Shown here one piece after another: positions 16,636 to 25,526 of a stretch of 64,000 bases of DNA (the first letter of the stretch is position 1; each line of letters begins with the position of its first letter). The stretch is taken from NCBI GenBank assembly GCA_012960245.1, contig DUBO01000014.1, forward strand, positions 40,888-104,887, in the 5' to 3' direction. This DNA comes from Candidatus Binatota bacterium (GTDB lineage: Bacteria; Desulfobacterota; Binatia; UBA1149). The notes below the pieces were generated by a model. That model was not told where the DNA came from. It did no database searches and saw nothing but the letters and a program-made list of their open reading frames with translations. A program made the translations under genes and the position numbers.

Positions 16636-17712
16636 CTACTGGCCGCAGGCGCTGGGAGCACTGGGAGCACCGCAGCCCTCGCCTGCTGCGCAGTCCTCGA
16701 TCTTGCCACAGCCTCCTTCCGCGGGAGCAGCCCCGGAGGCAGCCCCCGCCTTGGCCTGGCTGGCGGCGCGGCGGGCCTTACAGCCGCAGCCACCCACGAC
16801 TGCGTGTGAGCCCTGGCTGGCCTGGACCTGCATGATAGCCCTGGCCTCGGCCTGCTCGGCGGGCCCGGCCTCCAACGACACCTCCTGCTTAAGCGACAGC
16901 ACCCAGGCTGCAAGGTCGCGCAGCTCCGAAGGCGTCGCCGCTTCGCCGTAAGCCGGCATTGCCGTACCATCCAGCCCCGTGGCCAGGGTCAGGTAGACAT
17001 CGTCAGCCGACGGTCCGCGCTTGAACGGCCGGGTGGCAAAATCGGGGGGTGGCAACGGTCTGCCCCTCCAGTCTTCGAGCGCGGCGGCCGATGGCCCGTC
17101 GCCGCGGCCGCGCTCGCCGTGGCAACTCGCGCACTCCAGCTTCACATACAAAGCCTTGCCTTCTTCGGCCCGGCCCGCAGCCGACGGAAGCGTCAGCGCG
17201 GCAGCCGCATCGCCGTGCTGCCCGGCGGCCAGCACCAGCACCTGCTCCACCAGGGCCCAGCGTTCGATCTCAGCGAGGTCGGCAAAGGGCATCATGGCCG
17301 TACCACGCAGGCCCCCGCTCAGGGTGTGAAAAAGATCATCGCGCGTGGGGAGCGAGCCGCTTGGCGTCGACCTGAACTTGAACAGGCCGGCAGTAAAATC
17401 CCGTGGCGGGGGTTGCAGGGCGGCCGCGCGTGGGCCGTCTCCCCCACCCTGCTTGCCGTGACAGTTGGCGCAGTAAACACCGAACAGCTCAGCCCCCAGG
17501 CGGCGCAACGACTCGTCGGGCACGGGCGCCACAGACTCAGCCTCATGCACAACCACGCCACCGGATAACCAGTGCCTCAGCAGAAACCACTGCTTCTCGC
17601 GCTCCACGCTGTATCCGTCGGGCACCGAGACGGCTGCCGCTGTCGCACCCACCCCCACAGTCCACGAAAAAGCGAACAGGGTCACCAGGCACAACGCTGC
17701 TGATTTTTTCAA
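16636..17712 (-). CDS. exported di-haem cytochrome c with cysteine-rich C-terminal tail
   Basis: This 358-residue protein has a signal peptide (about 1-27) and two CxxCH haem sites: CANCH in the first half and CASCH in the second, each followed by GD/GRGDGP and a distal Met region (GTAMMPFADL; GTAMPAYGEA). Two cytochrome c domains of about 100 residues are therefore fused, like periplasmic electron carriers or oxidase-associated subunits. The last 70 residues form an unusual Cys/Gly/Ala-rich tail (GGCGCKARR.., GGCGKIEDC.., GCGAPSAPSACG) not typical of cytochromes, perhaps metal-binding. Its ATG overlaps the stop of the PPOX gene (ATGA), so the two are coupled. Confidence 0.9.
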   Translation of the reverse strand: MKKSAALCLVTLFAFSWTVGVGATAAAVSVPDGYSVEREKQWFLLRHWLSGGVVVHEAESVAPVPDESLRRLGAELFGVYCANCHGKQGGGDGPRAAALQPPPRDFTAGLFKFRSTPSGSLPTRDDLFHTLSGGLRGTAMMPFADLAEIERWALVEQVLVLAAGQHGDAAAALTLPSAAGRAEEGKALYVKLECASCHGERGRGDGPSAAALEDWRGRPLPPPDFATRPFKRGPSADDVYLTLATGLDGTAMPAYGEAATPSELRDLAAWVLSLKQEVSLEAGPAEQAEARAIMQVQASQGSHAVVGGCGCKARRAASQAKAGAASGAAPAEGGCGKIEDCAAGEGCGAPSAPSACGQ

Positions 17713-18179
17713 GCGAGATCTCCTTGCGGGCTTTCTACAGGTGGCGTAGCCCCCGCAACGGCCAAGGTTATTTCTATCATGCGCCGGCTGCCCTTTCTGC
17801 CACCGAGCGTAGAAAGCAGGTCAACCGCTGCCAGCTGCCAACCGTATTTCTGCTTAAGCAACGCCCACCCCCTGGCCTCGACTTCCACGTCAACGGCGTC
17901 GTTGCCGTCCAACAGCCGTGCCTTACCGTCCAGCCACTGTCCCGTGATTCGCCCCAGGACGGCGCAAGCCGCCACCCTCACCCGCCGGTCACGGCCCAGG
18001 CGTTTCACCTTCCAGGCGTCGCCGGCCGTAAACACGTAGTAACAGCCGTCCTCACCGGCAAACCATACCGGGGTGGCCACCTGACTGCCGTCGCGACGAA
18101 AGGTCACCAGGTTCAGGTATTGCTCGCCGGCCAGCGCGTCGCCGGCCAGGTCTTCGCCTTTTGATGCTCGCGTGTCCAC
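17709..18179 (-). CDS. PPOX-class (F420-type) flavin/deazaflavin oxidoreductase
   Basis: This 156-residue split-barrel protein of the pyridoxamine-phosphate-oxidase-like superfamily has YLNLVTFRRDGSQVATPVWFA at the start, GCYYVFTAGDAWKVKRLGRDRRVRVAAC in the middle and a C-terminal helix. The RxDGxxVxTPVWF pattern is that of PPOX-class F420-dependent reductases rather than PdxH. I chose the GTG at 18179 because GAGG lies eight bases before it; a GTG at 18197 is also in frame. Its stop overlaps the cytochrome c start (ATGA), suggesting the two act in one redox path. It is divergent from the MFS gene. Confidence 0.8.
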   Translation of the reverse strand: MDTRASKGEDLAGDALAGEQYLNLVTFRRDGSQVATPVWFAGEDGCYYVFTAGDAWKVKRLGRDRRVRVAACAVLGRITGQWLDGKARLLDGNDAVDVEVEARGWALLKQKYGWQLAAVDLLSTLGGRKGSRRMIEITLAVAGATPPVESPQGDLA

Positions 18180-18262
18180 TAAACCATCCTCGCACACGTA
18201 TATTCAGCGCGCCGACACAGGTATACAGCAGGCCACGTGGTGTATCCACGTGCCTTCCGCCC

Positions 18263-19468
18263 ATGCCCCTGCTAGGACAACAAGCCTCACCCCCTGAGCG
18301 CGAGATATTTGTCTCCCTGGTGGCAGCCGACGCGCTGGCCTTTGCCGGTACCTGGCTGATGCCCGTGCTGCTGGGATCGCTCATCGACGGCTTGGGGCTG
18401 GATCCCGCGCAGGCCGGAGCCGTGGGTTCGGCCGAGCTCCTGTCCATGGCCGCAACGGCGCTGCTGATCGCCCCGCGCGTGGCCCTGATCTCCCGGCAAG
18501 CACTGGCGATAACCGGCGCAGTAATTGTCTTGACGGGCAACACCGCGTCAGCCTTGGTCGACTCCTGGCAACTGTTGCTGGTCACCCGCGCCGTAGCAGG
18601 CCTGGGTTCGGGGCTGCTGGTGGCAGCCTGCAACTCGACCATAGCCGCGCTGCCAGACCCCGACCGCGTGTTTGCCCGCCTGATGATAGCCGTGGGCCTC
18701 ATCGGTGCCTGCCTGCTGGCGCTGGCGCCCTTGCTGATGTTGCCCTGGGGCCACAAGGCCGGCTTCGCCGCGATGGCACTGCTGTCAGTGGCCGCGACCG
18801 GTTTTCTTATCCGGCGTCCCCTCAGGGCCCGGACCGCGGCTGCAGACGGCAACGCCCCCGCCGCCGGCCACGCCGTGGTCGGGCTGGCCCTGCTCGCGGG
18901 CGTAGTACTCGGAGCGGGGGCAGAACAGTCCTTGTGGGCTTTTTCCGAGCGACTTGGCCTGGCCGCTGGCGTGGAACCGCAGTGGACCGGGGCCGTACTG
19001 TCGCTGGCTACCCTGGCTGGGCTTGCCGGGGCGGCCCTGGCTGCGGGCATCGGCACGCGTTACGGCCGCGTGCCCACGCTGGTGGTTGGAATGGCGGCCG
19101 TGGCAATCATGCGCTGGACTGTTGTCCAGGTGGACAGCCCGGAGGGCTACGCGCTGTCGCAGGCAGCCTGGGGTTTCACTTTCTTTTTTTCTCTACCCTA
19201 CCTCGCCGGCACAGCCGCGGTGCTCGACCGCTGGGGCAGGTGGACGACAGCTGCCGTGGGCGCGTCAACGCTGGGTTACGGCCTGGGCCCACTGCTGGGA
19301 GGCAAGGTGGCCGCCGTAGGTGGCCTTCCGGCCCTCGGCCCGGAGGTGGGCATGCTGAGCTTGGCTGCGTTGGTGCTGGTTGTTCCCGCCGCACGCAGGG
19401 CGGCCCAGCTCGAAAACACACCGGCCAGGAAGGACACCCTCGCTGAGGGCGCGCACTTCAGGGAGTAA
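18263..19468 (+). CDS. MFS transporter
   Basis: This 401-residue protein has about twelve hydrophobic helices, a central hydrophilic loop (LIRRPLRARTAAADGNAPAAG) and short basic loops between helices 2-3 and 8-9 (GTRYGRVPTLVVG), as in major facilitator exporters. The substrate is unknown. The ATG at 18263 is preferred because the longer upstream frame would overlap the divergent gene's promoter. The end overlaps the convergent 980-residue cysteine-rich gene by 11 bases. Confidence 0.88.
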   Translation: MPLLGQQASPPEREIFVSLVAADALAFAGTWLMPVLLGSLIDGLGLDPAQAGAVGSAELLSMAATALLIAPRVALISRQALAITGAVIVLTGNTASALVDSWQLLLVTRAVAGLGSGLLVAACNSTIAALPDPDRVFARLMIAVGLIGACLLALAPLLMLPWGHKAGFAAMALLSVAATGFLIRRPLRARTAAADGNAPAAGHAVVGLALLAGVVLGAGAEQSLWAFSERLGLAAGVEPQWTGAVLSLATLAGLAGAALAAGIGTRYGRVPTLVVGMAAVAIMRWTVVQVDSPEGYALSQAAWGFTFFFSLPYLAGTAAVLDRWGRWTTAAVGASTLGYGLGPLLGGKVAAVGGLPALGPEVGMLSLAALVLVVPAARRAAQLENTPARKDTLAEGAHFRE

Positions 19469-22400
19469 CGGGGATGGAACCGACGTTCACGTAGACCGTA
19501 AAGTGTTCCGTGCTACGGCCGGGTCCACCGAAGCCACTCACAAGGTCGATCACGTCGCGACTGGTGGGCGGGATGCAGTAGATAGTGGCCGAAAGAATGT
19601 TGGTGGGATCGCCGAGGCCGTTCAGAGTGCTTCCACCTTCGGCGAGAATCGGGTTAGTAAAACACTCTCGCACCGCCTGCACGCAGGGCCCCGCACCGAC
19701 ATTGTCATCCGGTGTTCCGAGGAAACCGTCTATCCCGGACTCACAGTTAATGTGGGTCAGGCATTCGCCGGTACACTGCTCACCGGGCGGGCACTCGGTG
19801 TCCGAGCTGCAGGCCGTGCCGGCCACGCTGCAGGTTGAGTTGCAGCTCTCATCGAGCGCCGTCGCCGGACAGGCCCTGAAAGCGTCCAACGCTCCTTCGC
19901 AATGAAACACGTCGGGGCCAGCCGGGCAGTAGCCGTCCAGTCCGTCGCCGACCTTGGGCAGGCACTGGGGTACGCAGCGCCCGGAAGGACACGCGTCCAC
20001 GCAGGTGCCCAGACCGCAGTCGGCATCGCCGTTGCACGTGACCCGCTCGAAGGCCGGGTCGCCGCTGCAGTGCGTCGGGTTGGCCGAGCAGGTACCGCCG
20101 GGACAATCGCTGTCCTCGTCACATGCAAAGCCCTGGTTGCCGCCCCCGGCGCAGGTCGTGAACTCGCCGCCCGCGTTGTTGCCATCGGCACAGCCGGTGC
20201 CCAGCTCTGCGCCGGCGTCACAGGACGTACGGCACAGGTTGGGGCTGGTCTGCCGGTTGGAAACTCCTGGCGGACAGGGGCAGTCGAACAGCTCAAAGCC
20301 AAGCTCAGTGCAAGGTAAGGTGGAGGCCAGCGAGGTGGGGTGACTGGTGTGGGCGGCGTGAATCGACTCCACACTTCCGCCCAGGTACTTACCCGGATGC
20401 GGCGGACAGTCGCCGGACATGGCACCGTACAAGGGGTCCACGTACTCGATGCGACACGCGCGGCCCGACACGGCCCCCGGCAAAGCCTGCACGTCGGCTA
20501 TGCAGACCAGTCCCAGCTCGCAGGCACCGCCTGGACAATCGGGGGTAGCAGAGCCGCAGAGTTCGCCTTCGATCGAACAGTCCTCGTCAAAACGGCATAC
20601 ATCGCCACTGGTCTCGCAACGGCCCTCGCAGATCAGGTAGGCATTGTCTCCGCCTTCGCAGTAGCCCCCACACACCGGGCAGGGGCGATGTGAGCGCTCG
20701 CCGATGTAGGGCCTGTTGGACGATTCATAAGCCGTGGAGGTTTCGCCCGTAATGATGTTCAAGGTACCGGTCACGTCCTGGACATGATTCTGCAAGTTGC
20801 AGGCAGTAGTGCTCGCGGTCGCCACGGCGAAAGGTCCCCCGTTTGGCGAAAGGATACAGTGAGGCGAGCTGTCGCATCGGCCCCGACACTGCTCGCCGGC
20901 GGCGCAGTTGGCCTGCGAATCGCAATCGCTGCCGGCATCGACTCCGGCAGCCGTGTAACAGCGCGATTGGCAATCGGTGCTCAGGACGCAGTTGGCACCG
21001 GCGTTAACACTCCAGGCGTCGCAGATCGCGCAGTCGCTATCTTCGTCTCCACCGTCGCCGTCGCCGCGGTCGTCACAGCTTGACGCGCTCAAAGGTTCCC
21101 AGGAGCAACGCGGGGCCTGCTTGCCAGCCAGGTCGCACACCGGGTCGACACTGACACCGGTGCAGGTTGCGCCGGTGAACTCAGTGCAATCACAGTTGAG
21201 CAGGTCGAGCACGTAACCGGCGCCCTCACCCAGCCTCTGGTCGTGGGTAGCGCCGGTCCAGCCCGCGTCGGTCTCGGAACCCTGGGTGATGCTCCACCAC
21301 CTGGCCCTGGGCACGTCCCCGCAGGTGCACTCGAACAGGTCTCCGGGCGGCATACACTCGCCCGGACAGGCCGAGTCATCGCTGCCGTCGCACTCTTCGC
21401 CAAGCAACAGGTGATTGCCTGGAAGCTGGTTGACCGAATTATCGCCGCAGACGGCCTCGCGTGGGTAGGCAGCTTCGATCAACGACCGGGCGGCATAAGT
21501 GCGGTCGGCTGGAAGGTTGACCGCGTCAGAAATTTCGCGGGAAGCCTCCAGCAGGCAGGCCGTTGCCTCCCCCACGCTAGTAACCCCACCCACGCCGAGG
21601 CCGCATATGTCGAGCTCGGCCACGCCCGCGTCGCTGCACTTAGCCGCGATGCCCGAGCCGAACTTTGCCTCTGCCTTGGCTATTTTCGCTGCGAGTTTTT
21701 CATCAGCCGTCGCGCACTCCAGGGGACTGCCACTGCTCTTACCCTTGTTTATGGCGTCGCGGCACTTGGCCACGCCCTTTACTACCGTGGCAACCAACTT
21801 GACAGCAGACTTAGCAAGGGTGGCCTGGCATGACGCGGCCGCCGAAGACAGCCCACTGGACGACGAGCTGCTTCCGTAGATGAGGGCAAGGTGGTCCTCG
21901 CCGATTTCGAGCGCGACGCCTCCCACGCAGCCGGCCAGGTCATCAGCCGTATCTATCGTCGAATAGCCCGCCGCTATGCAGGCAGGCCCCGGAAACCCGA
22001 TATTGCTGATCTCGAAAGGCTTGTTTACCGCGCCGCCGCCACAGGTCTCGTCGAGTCCCGCCGTGGGCGGACAATCCGAGTCGGCCAGGCAGCCTATGAA
22101 CGTGGAACTGCTGCACACGCTGCCGCAGCTCTTGGTAGCTGTCGCGCCGACCTTGGCGACAGCCTTGTCGATCTTTACCTGCTCCTTGACCCCGGGACAG
22201 GAGCCAACGTACTTGCCGGCGATCTCCTTGTCACGACACTTGGCCGTGCCCTTGGTCACCGTGGCGGCCAGCTTGCCTGCCGACTTGGCCATCTTGCCCG
22301 CACACTTGCCCTCGTTCTTGCTAACCTGGGCCGAGGCCGGCGCGGCTGAAAGAATCAGCAGCGCTGCAACAAGGGACACAAGCTTCCAACAACGATTCAC
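19458..22400 (-). CDS. large secreted cysteine-rich protein with duplicated Cys/Lys helical module
   Basis: This roughly 980-residue exported protein has a signal peptide (VNRCWKLVSLVAALLIL..ASAQ). Two related Lys/Ala/Cys-rich helical modules follow (CAGKMAKSAGKLAATV..KCRDKEI and CQATLAKSAVKLVATV..KCRDAIN), each about 70-100 residues. Then come some 600 residues with many short cysteine knots of the type CxxDxDCPxGxxC and EECDGSDDSACPGEC, resembling Myxococcus-type eukaryotic-like Cys repeats. No enzyme motif is seen. A surface or matrix protein is inferred. The GTG at 22400 fits the signal peptide better than the TTG at 22445. A related Cys/Lys module is in the partial gene at 62587. Confidence 0.8.
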   Translation of the reverse strand: MNRCWKLVSLVAALLILSAAPASAQVSKNEGKCAGKMAKSAGKLAATVTKGTAKCRDKEIAGKYVGSCPGVKEQVKIDKAVAKVGATATKSCGSVCSSSTFIGCLADSDCPPTAGLDETCGGGAVNKPFEISNIGFPGPACIAAGYSTIDTADDLAGCVGGVALEIGEDHLALIYGSSSSSSGLSSAAASCQATLAKSAVKLVATVVKGVAKCRDAINKGKSSGSPLECATADEKLAAKIAKAEAKFGSGIAAKCSDAGVAELDICGLGVGGVTSVGEATACLLEASREISDAVNLPADRTYAARSLIEAAYPREAVCGDNSVNQLPGNHLLLGEECDGSDDSACPGECMPPGDLFECTCGDVPRARWWSITQGSETDAGWTGATHDQRLGEGAGYVLDLLNCDCTEFTGATCTGVSVDPVCDLAGKQAPRCSWEPLSASSCDDRGDGDGGDEDSDCAICDAWSVNAGANCVLSTDCQSRCYTAAGVDAGSDCDSQANCAAGEQCRGRCDSSPHCILSPNGGPFAVATASTTACNLQNHVQDVTGTLNIITGETSTAYESSNRPYIGERSHRPCPVCGGYCEGGDNAYLICEGRCETSGDVCRFDEDCSIEGELCGSATPDCPGGACELGLVCIADVQALPGAVSGRACRIEYVDPLYGAMSGDCPPHPGKYLGGSVESIHAAHTSHPTSLASTLPCTELGFELFDCPCPPGVSNRQTSPNLCRTSCDAGAELGTGCADGNNAGGEFTTCAGGGNQGFACDEDSDCPGGTCSANPTHCSGDPAFERVTCNGDADCGLGTCVDACPSGRCVPQCLPKVGDGLDGYCPAGPDVFHCEGALDAFRACPATALDESCNSTCSVAGTACSSDTECPPGEQCTGECLTHINCESGIDGFLGTPDDNVGAGPCVQAVRECFTNPILAEGGSTLNGLGDPTNILSATIYCIPPTSRDVIDLVSGFGGPGRSTEHFTVYVNVGSIPVTP

Positions 22401-22548
22401 TGGCGGCTCAAGGTCGGGCGGCTGTCCCCCGCTCGGGGAAACCAACCCACTCCACCAGAAGACTAGAAAACAATCGCTACTCTTGTCAATGGCTGCGACA
22501 CCACAATCACGCTGGGCCAGCCACTTACCCCCCCGATTGGGTGGTAGC

Positions 22549-22998
22549 TCAGGACGAAACTTCCAAACCGCTGGGCACGGCGCCCTCCATGTATACCAAT
22601 TCCTCGTCGCGTCGGCTTATGCGCCAACCGGCCTCCACGCGCACGAGGTCGTCGTCGTAGATCGCGCCCACTGTAAAAAACGAGACGCCGCCCTTGCCGT
22701 CGTCCATACCCATGGGATTGATGACATAGGTTCGGGCCGACGCGCTGTTACCATCCAGGGTGACGCTGCTGTTGCCGATAAAATGCATCATGGTCTTGAA
22801 CGGGGCCAGGGCTTTTGCCAGCCAGGCCCTCACCTCGGGGTAGTCTCCCGCTGTGCCGCCCGACGCGCTGTAGTCAACCCTGGCGTCGGCCACGAAGCAG
22901 GTGTCGAGCAGCTCCCAGTTCTGCGTGTCTATCGCGGTGCAGTAGCGCACCAGCAGGTCCTGTATATCGATTCGATCAGAAATTTCTTTACCGTTCAT
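22549..22998 (-). CDS. SnoaL-like (NTF2 superfamily) protein
   Basis: This 149-residue protein has the N-terminal helix signature IQDLLVRYCTAIDTQNWELLDTCFVADARVDYSASGG. That is the SnoaL_4/steroid-isomerase-like cone fold seen in small hydrolase, isomerase and dehydratase enzymes and in aromatic dioxygenase small subunits. The end of the fold, GWRISRRDEELVYMEG, is intact. The exact reaction is unknown. It follows the LLM oxidoreductase gene by 11 nt on the same strand, so the pair is likely one operon. Confidence 0.82.
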   Translation of the reverse strand: MNGKEISDRIDIQDLLVRYCTAIDTQNWELLDTCFVADARVDYSASGGTAGDYPEVRAWLAKALAPFKTMMHFIGNSSVTLDGNSASARTYVINPMGMDDGKGGVSFFTVGAIYDDDLVRVEAGWRISRRDEELVYMEGAVPSGLEVSS

Positions 22999-23009
22999 GT
23001 CCTCTCCCT

Positions 23010-23888
23010 TCAGCGTCTACTGGCCGCGATAACGTCGTCGGCAAACACCCGCAGCGCGTCTATCTTTACCTGCAGGGGCTCGGTGTCGACCCCCCGCTCG
23101 TAGCTGTTGCGAAAACCCACGATGCAGTCGGTGACACCCGCGTCCTGCAATCGCCTGGCGCCGTCGACGCTATAAGCATCGAGCGATATGACGTGCACCT
23201 CGAAGGGCTGCTGCTCGCGGCCGTATTCTTTTCGCAACTCGTGGAGCCTCGCTATCATTGACTCCAGTTCTGCAGGGTCACCCCCGGCGTGCATCCAGCC
23301 GTCGCCGAGGCGAGCGGCGCGCTTGAGCGCCGCCTCGGAGTGGCCGCCCACGAGCAGGGGCAGCGGCTTGCTCGGCACCGGGCAGATCTTGATCGACTCG
23401 ATGTCGTAAAACTCACCGTGGTATTCGAAGAACCCTCCCTCGCACAAGCCGCGGATGATCTCCATCATCTCGTTCATGCGACGACCACGACCCGGCCAGG
23501 GCTCATCCATCACGCGATAATCGTCGGGCCATGGGCTGACGCCCACTCCAAGGCTGAAGCGGTTGTCCGACAGCACGGCCACCGAGCTGGCCTGCTTGGC
23601 CACCAGCACCGGGTGCCTCACGGGCAGCTTGATAACAAAGGTCTGAAAGCGCAGGCGGCTGGTCACAGCCGCGAGCGCCGGCACCAGGGTGAACGGTTCG
23701 ATGAAGGGCTTGTCTTCGAGGAACCCGCGATCACCGTCCGGCGTGTAGGGATACTTTGAATCCGAGACCTCGGGATAGCATATCGAGTCGGGCACGATGA
23801 ACCCATCCCAGCCCGAGTCCTCGGCGGCACGGGCCAGCGCCGGAAAAAAAGTCGGATCGGTCATGGACTCAGCGTAAGAAAAGCGCAT
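23010..23888 (-). CDS. LLM-class (probably F420-dependent) oxidoreductase
   Basis: This 292-residue TIM-barrel protein of the luciferase-like monooxygenase family has the DGFIVPDSICYPE, LRFQTFVIKLPVRHPVLVAKQASSVAVLSDNRFSLGVGVSPWPDDY and PLLVGGHSEAALKRAARLGDGWM segments of F420-dependent members. It probably oxidises or reduces a substrate with deazaflavin F420 or FMN. It starts with ATG. It is divergent from the AMP-ligase gene at 23967 with 78 bp between them, and coupled to the SnoaL-like gene. Placed at the left edge of the catabolic supercluster, it may act on the same class of substrate. Confidence 0.88.
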   Translation of the reverse strand: MRFSYAESMTDPTFFPALARAAEDSGWDGFIVPDSICYPEVSDSKYPYTPDGDRGFLEDKPFIEPFTLVPALAAVTSRLRFQTFVIKLPVRHPVLVAKQASSVAVLSDNRFSLGVGVSPWPDDYRVMDEPWPGRGRRMNEMMEIIRGLCEGGFFEYHGEFYDIESIKICPVPSKPLPLLVGGHSEAALKRAARLGDGWMHAGGDPAELESMIARLHELRKEYGREQQPFEVHVISLDAYSVDGARRLQDAGVTDCIVGFRNSYERGVDTEPLQVKIDALRVFADDVIAASRR

Positions 23889-23966
23889 TGATGCTCCCTG
23901 CTGCGTGGCCGGGCGAACGCCGCGCAGTGAGACCGCTTATACACAAGCGGCGCCCGAGACAACAGC

Positions 23967-25526
23967 GTGTACCCCTTCGATAAGCTCGATAAGTTTCCCG
24001 ACAAGGCAGCCCTTGTCATGGCTGGTAGCGGCCGGGCCACCAGCTACGCCCAGCTGGATCGCAGCTCCAACCGCTTCGCGCAGCTGTTGCGACACCTCGG
24101 ACTGGGCCACGACGCAGCCCTGGCCCTGATGATGGAAAACCGTTCCGAGTTCTTCACCGTGTGCTGGGGAGCCCAGCGCTCGGGTCTTTTCTACACACCG
24201 GTGGCCACCCACCTGGCGACCGCTGAGATCGCTTACATCATCAACGACTGCGGTGCGCGGGCCTTCGTGACCAGCGCCGAGCAGGCCGACAACACGGCCG
24301 ACCTGCCCGGACTCTGCCCCGACGTGCAGGCCTGGTTCGTCTGCGGTGGCGAGCTGCCGGGCTATCGGTCGCTTGAAGGCGAGCTCGACGACATGCCCGA
24401 CCACCCCGTGGACGACGAGCTGGAGGGCTGCGAGATGCTCTATTCATCGGGTACCACGGGTTACCCCAAGGGCATACGCAACCCGCTCCCCGATCGCAGC
24501 GTGGGTGCAATCTCGCCGATGGCGGCGGCGCTCGCCGTCGCTTACGGCGCCGACGAGAACACCGTGTACCTGTCGCCCGCCCCGCTGTACCACTCGGCGC
24601 CGCTCAGGTTCAACATGGCCCTGCAGCGACTGGGCGCGACCTGCGTCGTCATGGAAAAGTTCGATGCCAGGAGCGCGGTTCAACTCCTGGGACAACACCA
24701 GGTGACCATGAGCCAGTGGGTACCCACTCACTTCAGTCGCATGCTGCAGCTACCCAAACAGCTGCGAGAGAAGGCCGACCTCTCGAGCCACCGCCTGGCC
24801 CTGCACGCCGCCGCGCCCTGCCCGGTGAGTGTAAAGGAGCAGATGATTAACTGGTGGGGCCCGATACTGACCGAGTTCTACAGCGCCACCGAGGGCAACG
24901 GCGCTACACAGATAAGCAGCGAGGAGTGGCTTGCGCACAAGGGCTCGGTAGGTCGTGAGCTGGGCTGCCGCGTGCACGTGGTCGACGACGATGGTGAGGA
25001 ACTGGCGGCAGGCGAGATCGGCACGGTCTACTTCGAAGGCGGGCGCAGCTTCGAATACCACAACGCCCCCGAAAAAACCGCCGACTCGCTGGACGCTCGC
25101 GGTTGGAGCACCGTGGGAGACATCGGCTATCTCGACGAGGAGGGCTACCTCTACCTCACCGACCGCAAGGCCGACATGATCATATCGGGCGGGGTCAACA
25201 TCTACCCCCAGGAAACCGAGAACTGCCTCCTGGAGCACCCCTTGGTAGCCGACGCGGCCGTGTTCGGGCTGCCCGACAGCGACTTCGGCGAACAGGTAAA
25301 AGCGGTGGTCGAAGCCATTGACCCGCTGGCGGCCAGCGGGCAGCTGGCCGACGAACTCATGGCCTGGTGCCGCGATAAAATATCGCCGCTCAAGTGCCCA
25401 CGCTCCATTGACTTCGTGGACCGCCTGCCGCGCACAGAGGCGGGCAAGCTGAGAAAGCACCTGCTCAAGGCGCGCTATGACCAGGAGCCTTCAGGCCCGG
25501 CCAGCGGGACCGGTCACTCGACGTAG
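23967..25526 (+). CDS. acyl-CoA synthetase (AMP-forming ligase)
   Basis: This 519-residue adenylate-forming enzyme activates a carboxylic acid to its CoA thioester. Motifs in order: P-loop YSSGTTGYPKG; YSATEGNG; GWSTVGDIGYLDEEGYLYLTDR with the ATP/ribose-binding Asp; GVNIYPQETE; and the catalytic Lys region TEAGKLRKHL. This is a complete FadD-type protein of normal length. The start is GTG at 23967. It overlaps the convergent Rieske oxygenase gene by 13 bases. With two further ligases nearby, it suggests several acyl substrates or steps. Confidence 0.93.
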   Translation: MYPFDKLDKFPDKAALVMAGSGRATSYAQLDRSSNRFAQLLRHLGLGHDAALALMMENRSEFFTVCWGAQRSGLFYTPVATHLATAEIAYIINDCGARAFVTSAEQADNTADLPGLCPDVQAWFVCGGELPGYRSLEGELDDMPDHPVDDELEGCEMLYSSGTTGYPKGIRNPLPDRSVGAISPMAAALAVAYGADENTVYLSPAPLYHSAPLRFNMALQRLGATCVVMEKFDARSAVQLLGQHQVTMSQWVPTHFSRMLQLPKQLREKADLSSHRLALHAAAPCPVSVKEQMINWWGPILTEFYSATEGNGATQISSEEWLAHKGSVGRELGCRVHVVDDDGEELAAGEIGTVYFEGGRSFEYHNAPEKTADSLDARGWSTVGDIGYLDEEGYLYLTDRKADMIISGGVNIYPQETENCLLEHPLVADAAVFGLPDSDFGEQVKAVVEAIDPLAASGQLADELMAWCRDKISPLKCPRSIDFVDRLPRTEAGKLRKHLLKARYDQEPSGPASGTGHST

